Source: CAVALG01 sp045576295 (GTDB lineage: Bacteria; Bacillota; Clostridia; Oscillospirales; Acutalibacteraceae). From it: DNA of 64,000 nt. Both the position numbers and the translations under genes were made by a program. Below the pieces are notes generated by a model. It was given only the letters and a program-made list of their open reading frames with translations. It had not been told where the DNA came from and did not search any database. Below, in pieces: positions 16,032-24,952 of the stretch (position 1 is the stretch's first letter; every line of letters begins with the position of its first letter). The stretch is from NCBI GenBank assembly GCA_045576295.1, contig JAZNGF010000002.1:1-64000 (forward strand), written 5' to 3'.

Positions 16032-17036
16032 TTATCCATACCATTCAACATAACCAGCTCCCCAATATGTTCTGGCCATCATACTGTTCATTACGCTTGA
16101 TGGCGCGTATATTGTTAGCGCAACATTGCGCTGATATTCGGTTGAAAAGGCATAAGTTGCAATATTTATATTGTTTGAAGCAATATAAATGTTAGATAGT
16201 CTTGAGCAATTTGTGAAAGCGTTATTTTCAATTGATGTTACACTGCTCGGAATGGTTATGTTAGTTAGGGAACTGCAACCGGAAAAAGCCTGCGCACCAA
16301 TATACTTTAATGTGTTTGGGAGGGTAATGCTTTTTATAGTTTCATCGTAATAAAATGCTGTGCTGGCAATACCAACCACAGTTTTACCGTTTATTTGTGA
16401 AGGTATGGTGTAATTTCCGGAACTGTTTTTATTAGCTATGCCTGATATTTCAACGCCGCCACCAACTGTGTTAACAGACCATATATTATCTTTATTGTTA
16501 TCAACCGAAGGAAGGGTTGATGATTGTTCGGATGAACTTGTTTGCGGTTTAGAATCTGTGATAACAGATGAGGTTGAACTTGGCCGTGAAGGCGAGGAAT
16601 TAGTATTATTTTGATTATTGGTATAACTACCGTTGCTATTGGTAGTAACATTTTCTGGTGAGCTTTCGGTGTTTAAATGATTTTTGTTCGATTGATTATC
16701 AGGTGTGTTTGGAGTTTCGCTCTTTCCGGAAGAGCCGGTATCTGCCGAAGAACCGCCGGTAATACTATTCTCACTACTATCTTCGGTGGAATAAGAAAAA
16801 TTATGCTGGGAACCGCTTACGCCGGTTGCCTTTTTGCCGCTGCCGTGAAGATTAGCTGCTAAAATTATTGCAGTAGACATTATTGCGGCCGCAATTACAC
16901 AGATAATTATAATTAAAAAGCGCGGTTTTTTTATTTTATTTTTAACAGCAGTTTTTGTGGTTAACTGCCTCATACAATACAAGCAAAACTCGGCGTCTTC
17001 CAGTAATTCTGCTGAGCAATACGGACATTTTTTCAT
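16032..17036 (-). CDS. Zinc-ribbon membrane protein with surface BspA-type LRRs
   Basis: A 334-residue protein. An N-terminal zinc ribbon (CPYC...CLYC, residues 4-22) is followed by a basic stretch, one membrane helix (about 38-60), a long low-complexity Ser/Asn/Thr/Pro linker (about 65-200) and a C-terminal BspA-like leucine-rich region with TLKYIGAQAFSGCSSL-type repeats. The topology puts the ribbon inside and the LRR outside. The start at 17036 lies 4 bases after the stop of the HTH gene, so the two are coupled. The upstream in-frame ATG would overlap that gene. Proteins of this build in Clostridia often accompany small kinases; a linked kinase lies at 22648. Confidence 0.85.
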   Translation of the reverse strand: MKKCPYCSAELLEDAEFCLYCMRQLTTKTAVKNKIKKPRFLIIIICVIAAAIMSTAIILAANLHGSGKKATGVSGSQHNFSYSTEDSSENSITGGSSADTGSSGKSETPNTPDNQSNKNHLNTESSPENVTTNSNGSYTNNQNNTNSSPSRPSSTSSVITDSKPQTSSSEQSSTLPSVDNNKDNIWSVNTVGGGVEISGIANKNSSGNYTIPSQINGKTVVGIASTAFYYDETIKSITLPNTLKYIGAQAFSGCSSLTNITIPSSVTSIENNAFTNCSRLSNIYIASNNINIATYAFSTEYQRNVALTIYAPSSVMNSMMARTYWGAGYVEWYG

Positions 17037-17040
17037 ATCT

Positions 17041-17463
17041 TTATCCCAATGTGTTAAAGCCATACTCATAAAGTAGGCTGTTGATTTGAATTAATTTGTG
17101 GTTTTTATGTATTCCGAAGGCAATTATGCAGTCGAAAGGGTCTTTAATATATAGCGGGGCATATCCCGATGAGCGCAAAAGCAGTTGAACTTCCTCAAGC
17201 GGTAGGTTCATACCAATCGCTATGCATAAAAGCTTTGAACGGTCGGGCAAACGGCTACCGGCAAAAATTTGATAAGCGTAAATTTCATTTATTTCAGAGT
17301 TTTTAACTGCCACGCTCTTTTTAATATTATATTTTTTAAGCAGCTCTTTAAGATTTTCACAAAGTTTTTTCTTTACAATGCTATCGCTGTTTTCGTTAAA
17401 AAACTCTTTGAAATCAGAGCACGCTTCAAGCTCTTTTAGCATTTCAGAAGTGCTTTTTTTCAT
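17041..17463 (-). CDS. HTH-domain protein of the clostridial kinase-associated type
   Basis: A 140-residue protein. An N-terminal helical part leads to an XRE-like helix-turn-helix (about residues 45-105: YAYQIFAGSRLPDRSKLLCIAIGM) and a C-terminal segment IIAFGIHKNHKLIQINSLLY. The family is familiar from Clostridia, often near Ser/Thr kinases and zinc-ribbon proteins, but its regulon is unknown. ATG at 17463 has GAGG upstream, and a TTGACT-17-TAAAAT promoter (17526-17498) starts between it and any earlier start, which confirms the choice. Confidence 0.75.
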   Translation of the reverse strand: MKKSTSEMLKELEACSDFKEFFNENSDSIVKKKLCENLKELLKKYNIKKSVAVKNSEINEIYAYQIFAGSRLPDRSKLLCIAIGMNLPLEEVQLLLRSSGYAPLYIKDPFDCIIAFGIHKNHKLIQINSLLYEYGFNTLG

Positions 17464-17497
17464 CGCTTTGCCTCGCAGATCTACATATTTTGATAGA

Positions 17498-17526
17498 ATT
17501 TTAGCATAAAAACTGCTTATAGTCAA
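17498..17526 (-). promoter_or_regulatory. Promoter of the HTH and zinc-ribbon LRR genes
   Basis: On the minus strand TTGACT (17526-17521) and TAAAAT (17503-17498) are 17 bases apart, about 30 bases ahead of the HTH start codon. Confidence 0.65.
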
Positions 17527-17614
17527 TATTAGTTAAATCTAAACTAAAAAATTCAAAAATTAAGCTCGCCGCTTAGGACATTAAAAGCTAAAACAGTTAT
17601 AATGCTATGGAAGG

Positions 17615-17953
17615 TTAAAGGTCATCAATTTTATCTGCAAGCGCTTTAACTGTAGATATAAAAACTTTAACTTTCTCTCCGCTCTTGCCGGCCAGCTGGG
17701 CGGAGATGCTTTTAAAAACATCGTCTGCGTTATCTTGCGAATCGAAAAATAAATAATCCATGCTAACATTAAGCTCTTTAGATATTTTGTAAAGCGTTTC
17801 AAGCGATGGAATGCGAGTCCCGCGTTCGATATGCCCAATATGAGCAGTGGAAATTAAACATATCTCGCCAAGTTTTTCTTGGCTTAAACCTTTGCGTTTT
17901 CGCGCGGTTCGTATTCGGTTGCCCAATGCTTCATAGTTTATTAACTTATCCAT
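17615..17953 (-). CDS. XRE-family transcriptional regulator
   Basis: A 112-residue regulator. The helix-turn-helix at residues 8-68 has the XRE pattern (IRTARKRKGLSQEKLG..CLIS..HIGHIERGTRIPSLETLYKIS). A short C-terminal helical tail follows. GAGGTG precedes the ATG. It is divergent from the collagen-like gene, with 135 bases between the starts, and could regulate it (inference). Confidence 0.9.
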   Translation of the reverse strand: MDKLINYEALGNRIRTARKRKGLSQEKLGEICLISTAHIGHIERGTRIPSLETLYKISKELNVSMDYLFFDSQDNADDVFKSISAQLAGKSGEKVKVFISTVKALADKIDDL

Positions 17954-18028
17954 ATTTTCACCTCACTGCTAATGATTATATTTTACTTCAATAAGCATTA
18001 ATTATAAATAAACCAAAAGAAGCAAACA

Positions 18029-18057
18029 TTGACAACAAGCAGTAAAAGTGGTATATT
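18029..18057 (+). promoter_or_regulatory. Promoter of the collagen-like gene
   Basis: TTGACA (18029-18034) and TATATT (18052-18057) are 17 bases apart. It fixes the start at 18089, because the longer reading frame would begin inside the -35 box. Confidence 0.75.
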
Positions 18058-18088
18058 ATTTAAAAGTTTAAAATACGGGGGATTAAAG

Positions 18089-21000
18089 ATGAACAAAACT
18101 CTAAATTTTAAAAAGATGATGAAAGTGGTTACTGCAATAGTTCTTGTAATTGCAATATCTGTGGGTAGCGCATTAATTGTTAATTTGCGCCGTAATAGTT
18201 CACCTGCATCTGTTTCTATTGAGAACGGGCTGTCTGCTTATGAATTAGCAGTAGCCAACGGATATAACGGCACTGTGCAGGAGTGGATTTCTTCGCTTTC
18301 GGGCAAGTCGGCATACGAAATAGCATGTGAAAACGGCTATTCAGGCACCGAGGCTGAATGGGGAACTGCACTTGCTTATTTTGCAAGCTGTGATATTGTT
18401 GGCATAAAAACTGCATCATTTAATCAAGATGGACAACTTGTTCTAACTCTCTCGGATAATACAACAATAAATCTTGGAAATGCAGTTGGTGCCAATGGCA
18501 AAGATGGTTCTAATGGCAAAGATGGAACAAATGGTAAGAATGGTGTCGACGGTAAAGATGGAGTTAACGGTTTAAGCATTACCGATGTAGATATAAATGG
18601 CGATGGAGAACTGGTTATTTCGTTTTCTGATGAAAAAACCGTTAATATAGGTAAGGTAGTTGGCGCCACAGGGATGCAAGGCCTGTCAGGGGCTGATGGA
18701 CTTTCAGCCTATGAAATAGCTTTGATGTGTGGAAAAACAACCGCTTTAACTGAAGACGAATGGATAGATAGCCTCAAAGGCGAAAAAGGCGATCAAGGTG
18801 AGCAAGGTGCACAGGGCGAAAAAGGCGAAAAAGGCGAAACAGGTGCCACCGGCGCTCAGGGCGAAAAAGGCGACCAAGGTGAGCAGGGCGCACAAGGTGA
18901 AAAAGGTGAAACAGGCGCTGCCGGGGCTGATGGTAAGTCTGCTTACGAAATTGCAGTTGATAACGGTGTAACCCTTACTGAAACTGAGTGGATTGCTTCA
19001 CTTAAGGGCGAAACAGGTTCTACAGGTGCAACTGGTGCACAGGGTGACAAAGGCGAAAAAGGTGATAAAGGCGATAAAGGCGAAAAGGGCGAAAAGGGCG
19101 AAACAGGTGCCATTGGTGCTGATGGTATGTCTGCTTATGAATTAGCAAGATATGCCGGTTTGACCACAGCCGAAACAGAAGAGGAATGGCTTGCTTCACT
19201 CAAAGGGGAAAAAGGAGATAAAGGTGAGCAGGGCGAGCAAGGTATACAAGGCGAAAAAGGCGAGAAGGGCGAAACAGGTGCCACTGGTGCTACCGGTGCG
19301 CAGGGTGAAAAAGGTGAAAAGGGAGAGACTGGTGCTACAGGCAATAACGGTAAATCTGCCTATGAAATAGCGCTTGAAAACAACCTTACCTCTGCCGCAA
19401 CCGAAGAAGAATGGATAGAAAGTCTTAAAGGCGACAAAGGCGACAAAGGCGACAAAGGCGACAAAGGCGACAAAGGTGATAAAGGCGATAAAGGTGATAA
19501 AGGTGACAAGGGTGACAAGGGTGACAAGGGTGATATAGGTTCTACAGGTGCCACAGGTGAACAAGGAGTAGGTATAGATAATATATCTATAACTAATGGC
19601 ACTATGAAAATAGTGCTCACTAATGGAAATGAATTCAACTTTGAAAATGTTGTTGGTGAAAACGGCGCTGATGGCGTAACCCCACAGGTTCGCATAAATG
19701 CCGAAACAAACGAATGGGAAATCTCAGCCGATAACGGAGCTACCTGGAACACCACTTATGTTAAAGCAACAGGTTCTAAAGGTGAAAAGGGTGACCAAGG
19801 TGAAAAAGGAGATGTAGGTGCAAGTGGCTTAACACCATACATAGGCGAAAACGGCAACTGGTATATAGGTGAAACCGACACAGGCGTTAAGGCCGAAGGT
19901 GCTGATGGCGCAAATGGTTCAAACGGAACTAATGGTGCCGATGGTGAAGACGGGCTTACCCCGTATATAGGTAAAAACGGTAATTGGCATATTGGTGAAA
20001 CCGATACAGGTGTTAAAGCCGAGGGATTGCAGGGTGAAAAAGGGAAATCTGCCTATGACATTGCGGTTGATAACGGCTTTGAAGGCAGTGAAACCGAGTG
20101 GCTTAATTTACTTAAAGGTGAAAAAGGTGATAAGGGAGATACCGGTGCTACTGGCGCAAAAGGCGAAAAGGGCGAAAAAGGTGATATCGGCGCCACCGGT
20201 GCACAAGGTGAAAAGGGAGAAAAAGGCGATAAGGGCGATAAGGGCGATAAAGGTGCCGATGGCTTAAACGGAAAGGATGGCATCAGCCCCAAAATACAGA
20301 TAAATAATATAACCAAGCATTGGGAAATTTCGGTGGATAATGGCTTAACTTGGGTCGATACCGGCATAACTGCCGAGGGTAAAGACGGTGAAAAGGGTGA
20401 GCAAGGCGAACAGGGTATACAAGGTGAAAAAGGTGAAACCGGAGCAACCGGTGCTACAGGCGCTAAAGGTGATAAGGGTGATGCCGGAACAAACGGTTTA
20501 ACACCATACATAGGGGAAAACGGCAACTGGTATATAGGCGAAACCGACACAGGCGTTAAGGCCGAAGGTGCTGATGGCGCAAATGGTTCAAATGGAACTA
20601 ATGGTGCCGATGGTGAAGACGGGCTTACCCCGTATATAGGTAAAAACGGTAATTGGCATATTGGTGAAACCGATACAGGTGTTAAAGCCGAAGGTTTACA
20701 GGGCGAAACAGGAAAATCAGCTTATGATATTGCAGTTGATAATGGCTTTGATGGTAGCGAAGCAGAATGGCTTGCTTCACTTAAGGGTGAAAAGGGTGAA
20801 ACAGGCGAACAGGGTGTTCAAGGTGAAAAAGGTGAAACTGGTGCCACCGGTGCGCAAGGTGAAAAGGGAGATACCGGTGTTGGCATAACCGATGTTTCTA
20901 TAAATGATGAGGGTTATTTGGTAATAGCATTGTCTGACGGTGAGCAAATAACTATTGAAAAATCTATTGTAGGTGAAAAGGGTGAGCAAGGCATACAAGG

Positions 21001-22144
21001 TGAAAAGGGTGAAAAAGGCGCTGATGGCAACGGCATTAAATATGTAACCCTTACAGCCGACTATATGCTTGTGTTCACTTTAACCGATGGCAGCTCTACT
21101 GAAGTTGGTCCGGTTCGCGGCGCGCAGGGTGAGCAGGGAGAGAAAGGTGAGCAAGGCGCAACAGGCGCGCAAGGCGTTGGAATAAGCTCAATCGGTCTTA
21201 ACTCGAACTATGAGCTTGTTATTACCTTAACCGATAATACCACCCAAACCGTAGCAGGCTCTATTAAGGGTGAAGACGGCGTTGGTATTGATTCCGTAAA
21301 GATAGAAAATAACATTTTGATGGTTAAATACTCAAATTCTGATAATTATGTTGAGCTTGGCAACGTAAAGGGCGACAAGGGCGATAGAGGCGAACAGGGC
21401 GTTGACGGAAAATCAGCCTATGAGCTTTACAAACAAGCTTATCCCGACTACACAGGCACTTTGGAAGAATGGCTCGCAAGCCTTAAGGGTGACAAGGGAG
21501 ATACAGGTAGAGGTATAAAAACCATATCGTTTGTAAATGGTGAATTTATTGTTGAATATACAGACGGCACAAACGAAGTGCTCGAAGGGGACATTAATGG
21601 CTCTGAAGCAGGAATTACTGACGGTGATCTGGTTTATGTTTTACTCGATGATGGAACATATGGTGTAAAGGCGTCTTCTACGTTTGAACTAGAAACTTTA
21701 ACAATACCTGATACTTATAATGATATTGCAGTTACTCGAATTTTAGAAAATGGTTTTAAAAACTGCACTACAATTATAGAGTTGAATTTGCCTAATAGTC
21801 TTAAAGAAATTGGAGAATATGCATTTTACGGAATTGGTATCTCAAAAATCACAATACCAAGCAACGTTAATTTTGTTGGCAAATATGCTTTTTATAAAAC
21901 TAATTTAACAAATGTAAAATTCAATAAAACAAAAACTTGGTTAGTCGGCGGTAGTACGTTAGAATATTGGCAGTACAGTGCTACTGCTACAGGGGGTAAG
22001 TCCTTGTATATATATAATTTAAGTTCCGAGACAAATGCCGCGAGAGCACTAACTGCAAAGTTTACTCACCAACTAAGTTCAGGTTCTAGTGCAGAAAGAG
22101 GTGTGAAATGTTGGTATGCTGAAGATTGGATAAGAGTTGATTAA
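18089..22144 (+). CDS. Large collagen-like surface protein
   Basis: A 1351-residue protein with an N-terminal signal or anchor helix (about 13-31), then Gly-X-Y blocks alternating with globular modules. I count nine SAYE/D..W..SLKG modules, eight short beta modules of the type ITDV.I...G.LVI..SDG, and six TPYIG/NGNWYIG or EISVDNG modules. The collagen blocks are mostly GEK, GDK, GAT and GEQ; one block has about eleven GDK/GDI triplets. The last 160 residues change to a BspA-like LRR (LPNSLKEIGEYAFYG) in more AT-rich DNA. There is no LPxTG signal or C-terminal helix. A role in adhesion or coat structure is inferred. ATG at 18089 follows CGGGGG. Confidence 0.9.
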   Translation: MNKTLNFKKMMKVVTAIVLVIAISVGSALIVNLRRNSSPASVSIENGLSAYELAVANGYNGTVQEWISSLSGKSAYEIACENGYSGTEAEWGTALAYFASCDIVGIKTASFNQDGQLVLTLSDNTTINLGNAVGANGKDGSNGKDGTNGKNGVDGKDGVNGLSITDVDINGDGELVISFSDEKTVNIGKVVGATGMQGLSGADGLSAYEIALMCGKTTALTEDEWIDSLKGEKGDQGEQGAQGEKGEKGETGATGAQGEKGDQGEQGAQGEKGETGAAGADGKSAYEIAVDNGVTLTETEWIASLKGETGSTGATGAQGDKGEKGDKGDKGEKGEKGETGAIGADGMSAYELARYAGLTTAETEEEWLASLKGEKGDKGEQGEQGIQGEKGEKGETGATGATGAQGEKGEKGETGATGNNGKSAYEIALENNLTSAATEEEWIESLKGDKGDKGDKGDKGDKGDKGDKGDKGDKGDKGDKGDIGSTGATGEQGVGIDNISITNGTMKIVLTNGNEFNFENVVGENGADGVTPQVRINAETNEWEISADNGATWNTTYVKATGSKGEKGDQGEKGDVGASGLTPYIGENGNWYIGETDTGVKAEGADGANGSNGTNGADGEDGLTPYIGKNGNWHIGETDTGVKAEGLQGEKGKSAYDIAVDNGFEGSETEWLNLLKGEKGDKGDTGATGAKGEKGEKGDIGATGAQGEKGEKGDKGDKGDKGADGLNGKDGISPKIQINNITKHWEISVDNGLTWVDTGITAEGKDGEKGEQGEQGIQGEKGETGATGATGAKGDKGDAGTNGLTPYIGENGNWYIGETDTGVKAEGADGANGSNGTNGADGEDGLTPYIGKNGNWHIGETDTGVKAEGLQGETGKSAYDIAVDNGFDGSEAEWLASLKGEKGETGEQGVQGEKGETGATGAQGEKGDTGVGITDVSINDEGYLVIALSDGEQITIEKSIVGEKGEQGIQGEKGEKGADGNGIKYVTLTADYMLVFTLTDGSSTEVGPVRGAQGEQGEKGEQGATGAQGVGISSIGLNSNYELVITLTDNTTQTVAGSIKGEDGVGIDSVKIENNILMVKYSNSDNYVELGNVKGDKGDRGEQGVDGKSAYELYKQAYPDYTGTLEEWLASLKGDKGDTGRGIKTISFVNGEFIVEYTDGTNEVLEGDINGSEAGITDGDLVYVLLDDGTYGVKASSTFELETLTIPDTYNDIAVTRILENGFKNCTTIIELNLPNSLKEIGEYAFYGIGISKITIPSNVNFVGKYAFYKTNLTNVKFNKTKTWLVGGSTLEYWQYSATATGGKSLYIYNLSSETNAARALTAKFTHQLSSGSSAERGVKCWYAEDWIRVD
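19429..19536 (+). repeat. 9-bp tandem repeat encoding Gly-Asp-Lys
   Basis: About twelve consecutive 9-base units of the form AAAGGYGAY run in frame through the collagen-like gene. Adjacent units are identical or differ only at third positions. The first five are identical, a typical substrate for slippage-based length change. Confidence 0.9.
19827..20030 (+). repeat. 200-bp direct repeat, copy 1
   Basis: This stretch is nearly identical to 20496-20699, offset by 669 bases (223 codons). Only a few differences are visible. It encodes two NGNW.IGETDTGVKAEG modules with a Gly-Asn-Ala linker. Confidence 0.9.
20496..20699 (+). repeat. 200-bp direct repeat, copy 2
   Basis: The second copy of the module pair at 19827-20030. 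The near-identity at silent positions points to recent duplication or gene conversion inside the gene. Confidence 0.9.
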
Positions 22145-22185
22145 AACAAATAAAAATTAATATAATTTTAAGAAGGAATCAATTA

Positions 22186-22605
22186 ATGTTAATATGGGCA
22201 GACAGCGCTAAAGAAGTAAGAGAAACACCTAAAAGTCGGAGGAGTTTTTTTGAAAGCGGCAAGAGCAAATTATTATTAGAAGAATATGAACATTTAAAAG
22301 ACTACATAAACCAAATGATAGATAATATTCTTGAAAAAGAAAGCAAAGACAAAAAATATTTCGTTCCCGGTTGGCAGGCTCCTGGAAGTTGGGAGCACAC
22401 ACCTCTTAACATAATATGGGACAAAGTTTTTAACGGCGACTTGCTAAGTTGTGCTTTGTGGTACGGTCTATTATACATGGAAACAATTATTGATAGAAAA
22501 GAGTATTTCAGAGCTTACAAAACTAATTTTGACCGTGAATTTGATCAAATGGTTTACTGGGTAGAATCAGAAAAAAGCGAAAAAGATTACGCAATGAAAA
22601 AATAG
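22186..22605 (+). CDS. Hypothetical protein, orphan
   Basis: A 139-residue acidic and Lys-rich protein that I do not recognise. It has no signal peptide or membrane helix, and is mostly helical with a Trp/Pro-rich middle (YFVPGWQAPGSWEHTP, about residues 63-78). AAGGAA lies ahead of the ATG. It starts 41 bases after the collagen-like gene with no terminator between, and both the end of that gene and this one are more AT-rich than the surroundings. Co-transcription is likely; function is unknown. Confidence 0.65.
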   Translation: MLIWADSAKEVRETPKSRRSFFESGKSKLLLEEYEHLKDYINQMIDNILEKESKDKKYFVPGWQAPGSWEHTPLNIIWDKVFNGDLLSCALWYGLLYMETIIDRKEYFRAYKTNFDREFDQMVYWVESEKSEKDYAMKK

Positions 22606-22611
22606 TTTAAC

Positions 22612-22649
22612 AAACCGCAAGCCCCTGCAAAAGCAGAGGCTTGCGGTTT
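22612..22649. terminator. Terminator between convergent genes
   Basis: A 12-bp stem pairs 22612-22623 with 22638-22649, with CCTGC/GCAGAGG pairing continuing inward. It overlaps the stop codon of the leftward kinase gene by two bases and can serve both directions. Confidence 0.75.
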
Positions 22650-23352
22650 ATAGCTTTACTATTAAATTTTCAATTGAAGAAAATCTGCTTTGCGGGTCGA
22701 TTTGGGTGCATTTTAAAACTATTCTGCCTGCTTTGCCGCGGGCAAGCTTTTTGCTGGGGTGAACGCCCGTTAGCATAACATTAAGCAGAACACCTATTGA
22801 GTATATATCGCTTTTTTCATCACTTTGCGAAATGCCGAACTGTTCGGGCGGCGCATAGCCTATTGTGCCAAGTGCAACCGTGTCTTTCTTTTTTTGCTTT
22901 GTATGAACTCTTGAGGCGTTAAAATCAATTAATTTAACACAGCCGTTTTGGGATATAACAATGTTTTCGGGTTTAATATCTCTATGAACTATATTTAAGC
23001 TTCGCAAAGCTAAAAGCGCATTAGCAACCGAGTATATAACCTGTTTAGCGCCGTGATAGGTGTATTTTCCTTCTTCTAAAATCTCGGCAACAGTTAAGCC
23101 GCTAATAAACTCCTCTAAAACGATTTGTCCGTCTTCAAGGTTTACTACATCATAAACAACGGGGATGTTTTGGTGGGTTATGCTTTTAAGACTTTGATAT
23201 GCTTCAATCGGTTTAGGGTAGCTGCGGAGAACAAGATCCTTGTTTTGGGTTTTGTGCCTTAAACGCAAAATTTCTGAACCGTTTTTCTTTGAAAGCAGGT
23301 TAACCACATCATACTGCGTTAAAACCTCATTTAAAAATTCAGCTCGCTTCAC
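22648..23352 (-). CDS. Serine/threonine protein kinase, short cytoplasmic form
   Basis: A 234-residue eukaryote-like kinase with almost no extra domains. The catalytic loop HRDIKPEN (113-120) is intact, the metal motif is DFN (133-135) instead of DFG, and GTIGYAPPEQ marks the activation-segment end. At the position of the invariant beta-3 Lys the sequence reads VLR (Arg43). DFNAS and the LLNVMLTGVHPS segment are typical of a small clostridial kinase family, so these changes are probably family-wide. GTG start at 23352 with GGGGTGAG upstream. It is the last gene of a leftward run beginning with the CPBP protease. No PASTA or membrane segment is present. Confidence 0.88.
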   Translation of the reverse strand: MKRAEFLNEVLTQYDVVNLLSKKNGSEILRLRHKTQNKDLVLRSYPKPIEAYQSLKSITHQNIPVVYDVVNLEDGQIVLEEFISGLTVAEILEEGKYTYHGAKQVIYSVANALLALRSLNIVHRDIKPENIVISQNGCVKLIDFNASRVHTKQKKKDTVALGTIGYAPPEQFGISQSDEKSDIYSIGVLLNVMLTGVHPSKKLARGKAGRIVLKCTQIDPQSRFSSIENLIVKL

Positions 23353-23387
23353 AGCCTCACCCCTTTTTTATGTAATTGATAGAAATA

Positions 23388-24266
23388 TTAAATTAGGAAT
23401 TCTTTAATTTCATTAAGCCTTTTTTCGGCCACTGCTCGGCCGATGTTATAAACCTCTTTTAACTTTTCGGGGTTCTTTTCAACCTTGGCTATGGGGAGTG
23501 TGCCTTCGGGGCGGATAACGAGCAGCTCTCCAGCGTTTTCCTTTTGCTCAATATATTTGAGCGTTTCGTTATAAACCAAATGGCGGGTTTCCATTGCTTT
23601 AATAAACTTGGGGTATTTTTTGTATTTTAATTTAACCAGCGATAAAAAGCTGTTTTTCTTTTTTATGTAGCCCTTTTCTTGGGTTAGAATAACCACGTTT
23701 TTATTGTAGCCAATACTTTCAAAATACTTAACAGGAATTGAATCGGCAACGCCGCCGTCGAGCAGCTTTAAACCGTCAATCTCAACGATTTTTGAAACAA
23801 TCGGCATTGAAGCCGAGGCGCGTATCCAATCGAAACCGCTGCCTTCAGTGCCTTCGTATTTTTTGTAAACCGCCGCGCCTGTTTCAACATCGGTGCAAAC
23901 AACATAAAACTCCATTGGGTTTTTTATATAGGCTTCAAAATCGAAAACGTCGTGCTTTAATGGGACCTCGTTATAGCAAAAATCAGTGTTATAAATGTTA
24001 CCTGTTGTTATAAGCGAATGAATCCCGCAATAGCGTTTATCGGCACAAAAGCGCGTGTTATAGCGAATAACACGTCCAATCTGCCCCGACTTATAGTTGC
24101 AGCCAAATGCCGCACCTGCAGATACGCCAACGGCACCGTCGAACCGAATTCCGTTTTCCATTAAAACGTCGATAATGCCGGCGGTGAACATTCCACGCAT
24201 TGCGCCGCCCTCTAAAACAAGGCCTTTTTTAATGTTTGTTGCAATTATATTCTCTGTTTCATTCAT
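23388..24266 (-). CDS. Patatin-like phospholipase family protein
   Basis: A 292-residue acyl hydrolase. It shows the glycine-rich oxyanion GGAMRGMFTAG (about residues 18-28), the nucleophile elbow GVSAG and the DGG of the Ser-Asp dyad in LLDGGVADSIP. It resembles the RssA/YjjU bacterial patatin group, which hydrolyses acyl esters in the cytoplasm. The ATG at 24266 is chosen because AGGTG lies 6 bases ahead. It begins 8 bases after ung ends. Confidence 0.9.
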   Translation of the reverse strand: MNETENIIATNIKKGLVLEGGAMRGMFTAGIIDVLMENGIRFDGAVGVSAGAAFGCNYKSGQIGRVIRYNTRFCADKRYCGIHSLITTGNIYNTDFCYNEVPLKHDVFDFEAYIKNPMEFYVVCTDVETGAAVYKKYEGTEGSGFDWIRASASMPIVSKIVEIDGLKLLDGGVADSIPVKYFESIGYNKNVVILTQEKGYIKKKNSFLSLVKLKYKKYPKFIKAMETRHLVYNETLKYIEQKENAGELLVIRPEGTLPIAKVEKNPEKLKEVYNIGRAVAEKRLNEIKEFLI

Positions 24267-24274
24267 AGTAACAC

Positions 24275-24943
24275 CTAATTTACGCTCCAATTAATTATGG
24301 GCATTCCGTTTTGCAATAAAATCTGGTTAACTTTTGAAAAGTGCCTGCATCCGAAAAATCCGTTGTATGCAGAAAGCGGGCTTGGGTGAACCGTTTCAAG
24401 TTTAATATGTAACGGGTTATCTATAATCTTTGCCTTTTCTTTTGCATTTCTGCCCCAAAGCAGAAAAACAACCGGCGTATCTTTTTTATTGATTTCGCTT
24501 ATAATTCGGTCGGTAAATGTTTCCCAGCCTTTGCCCTTATGGCTGTTTGCAGCGCCTGAACGCACCGTTAAAACCGTGTTAAGAAGAAGCACACCCTGTT
24601 TTGCCCATTCGGTTAATTCGCCGTGGGTGGGGCAGGGGATTTTAACGTCTTGGGTTAGCTCTTTATAAATATTTTTTAGCGACGGTGGCGGCTCAACGCC
24701 CTTTTTAACCGAAAAGCAAAGCCCATGGGCCTGCCCTTCGCCATGATAAGGGTCTTGCCCGATGATAACAACGCGTGTGTCTTTAAACGATGTGTATTTT
24801 AACGCGTTAAAAATATCACCCGCTTTTGGGTAAATTGTGTGCTCGCGGTATTCGTTTTTTAAAAACTCGCGAAGCTTTAAATAATATTCCTTTTTAAATT
24901 CGTCTTGTAAAATATTGTCCCAATCGTTACCTATGTTAACCAT
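24275..24943 (-). CDS. ung: Uracil-DNA glycosylase
   Basis: A 222-residue family 1 uracil-DNA glycosylase that removes uracil from DNA in base-excision repair. The water-activating loop GQDPYHGEGQAHG (62-74, Asp64), the LLLNTVLTVR segment and the HPSPLSAYNGFFGC leucine loop with its His are all intact. Length is normal. AAGGAG precedes the ATG. It lies in a leftward gene run with short spacing. Confidence 0.97.
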   Translation of the reverse strand: MVNIGNDWDNILQDEFKKEYYLKLREFLKNEYREHTIYPKAGDIFNALKYTSFKDTRVVIIGQDPYHGEGQAHGLCFSVKKGVEPPPSLKNIYKELTQDVKIPCPTHGELTEWAKQGVLLLNTVLTVRSGAANSHKGKGWETFTDRIISEINKKDTPVVFLLWGRNAKEKAKIIDNPLHIKLETVHPSPLSAYNGFFGCRHFSKVNQILLQNGMPIINWSVN

Positions 24944-24952
24944 ATCTTCTCC

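Noticed and set aside
18424..20550. Long Pro/Ser-rich open frames antisense to the collagen-like gene
   Set aside because: They mirror the Gly-X-Y codon pattern of the real gene and lack ribosome sites.
18780..21560. Regular short repeats that could suggest a CRISPR array
   Set aside because: The repeats are in frame, variable in spacing, and encode collagen triplets; there are no constant spacers and no cas genes.
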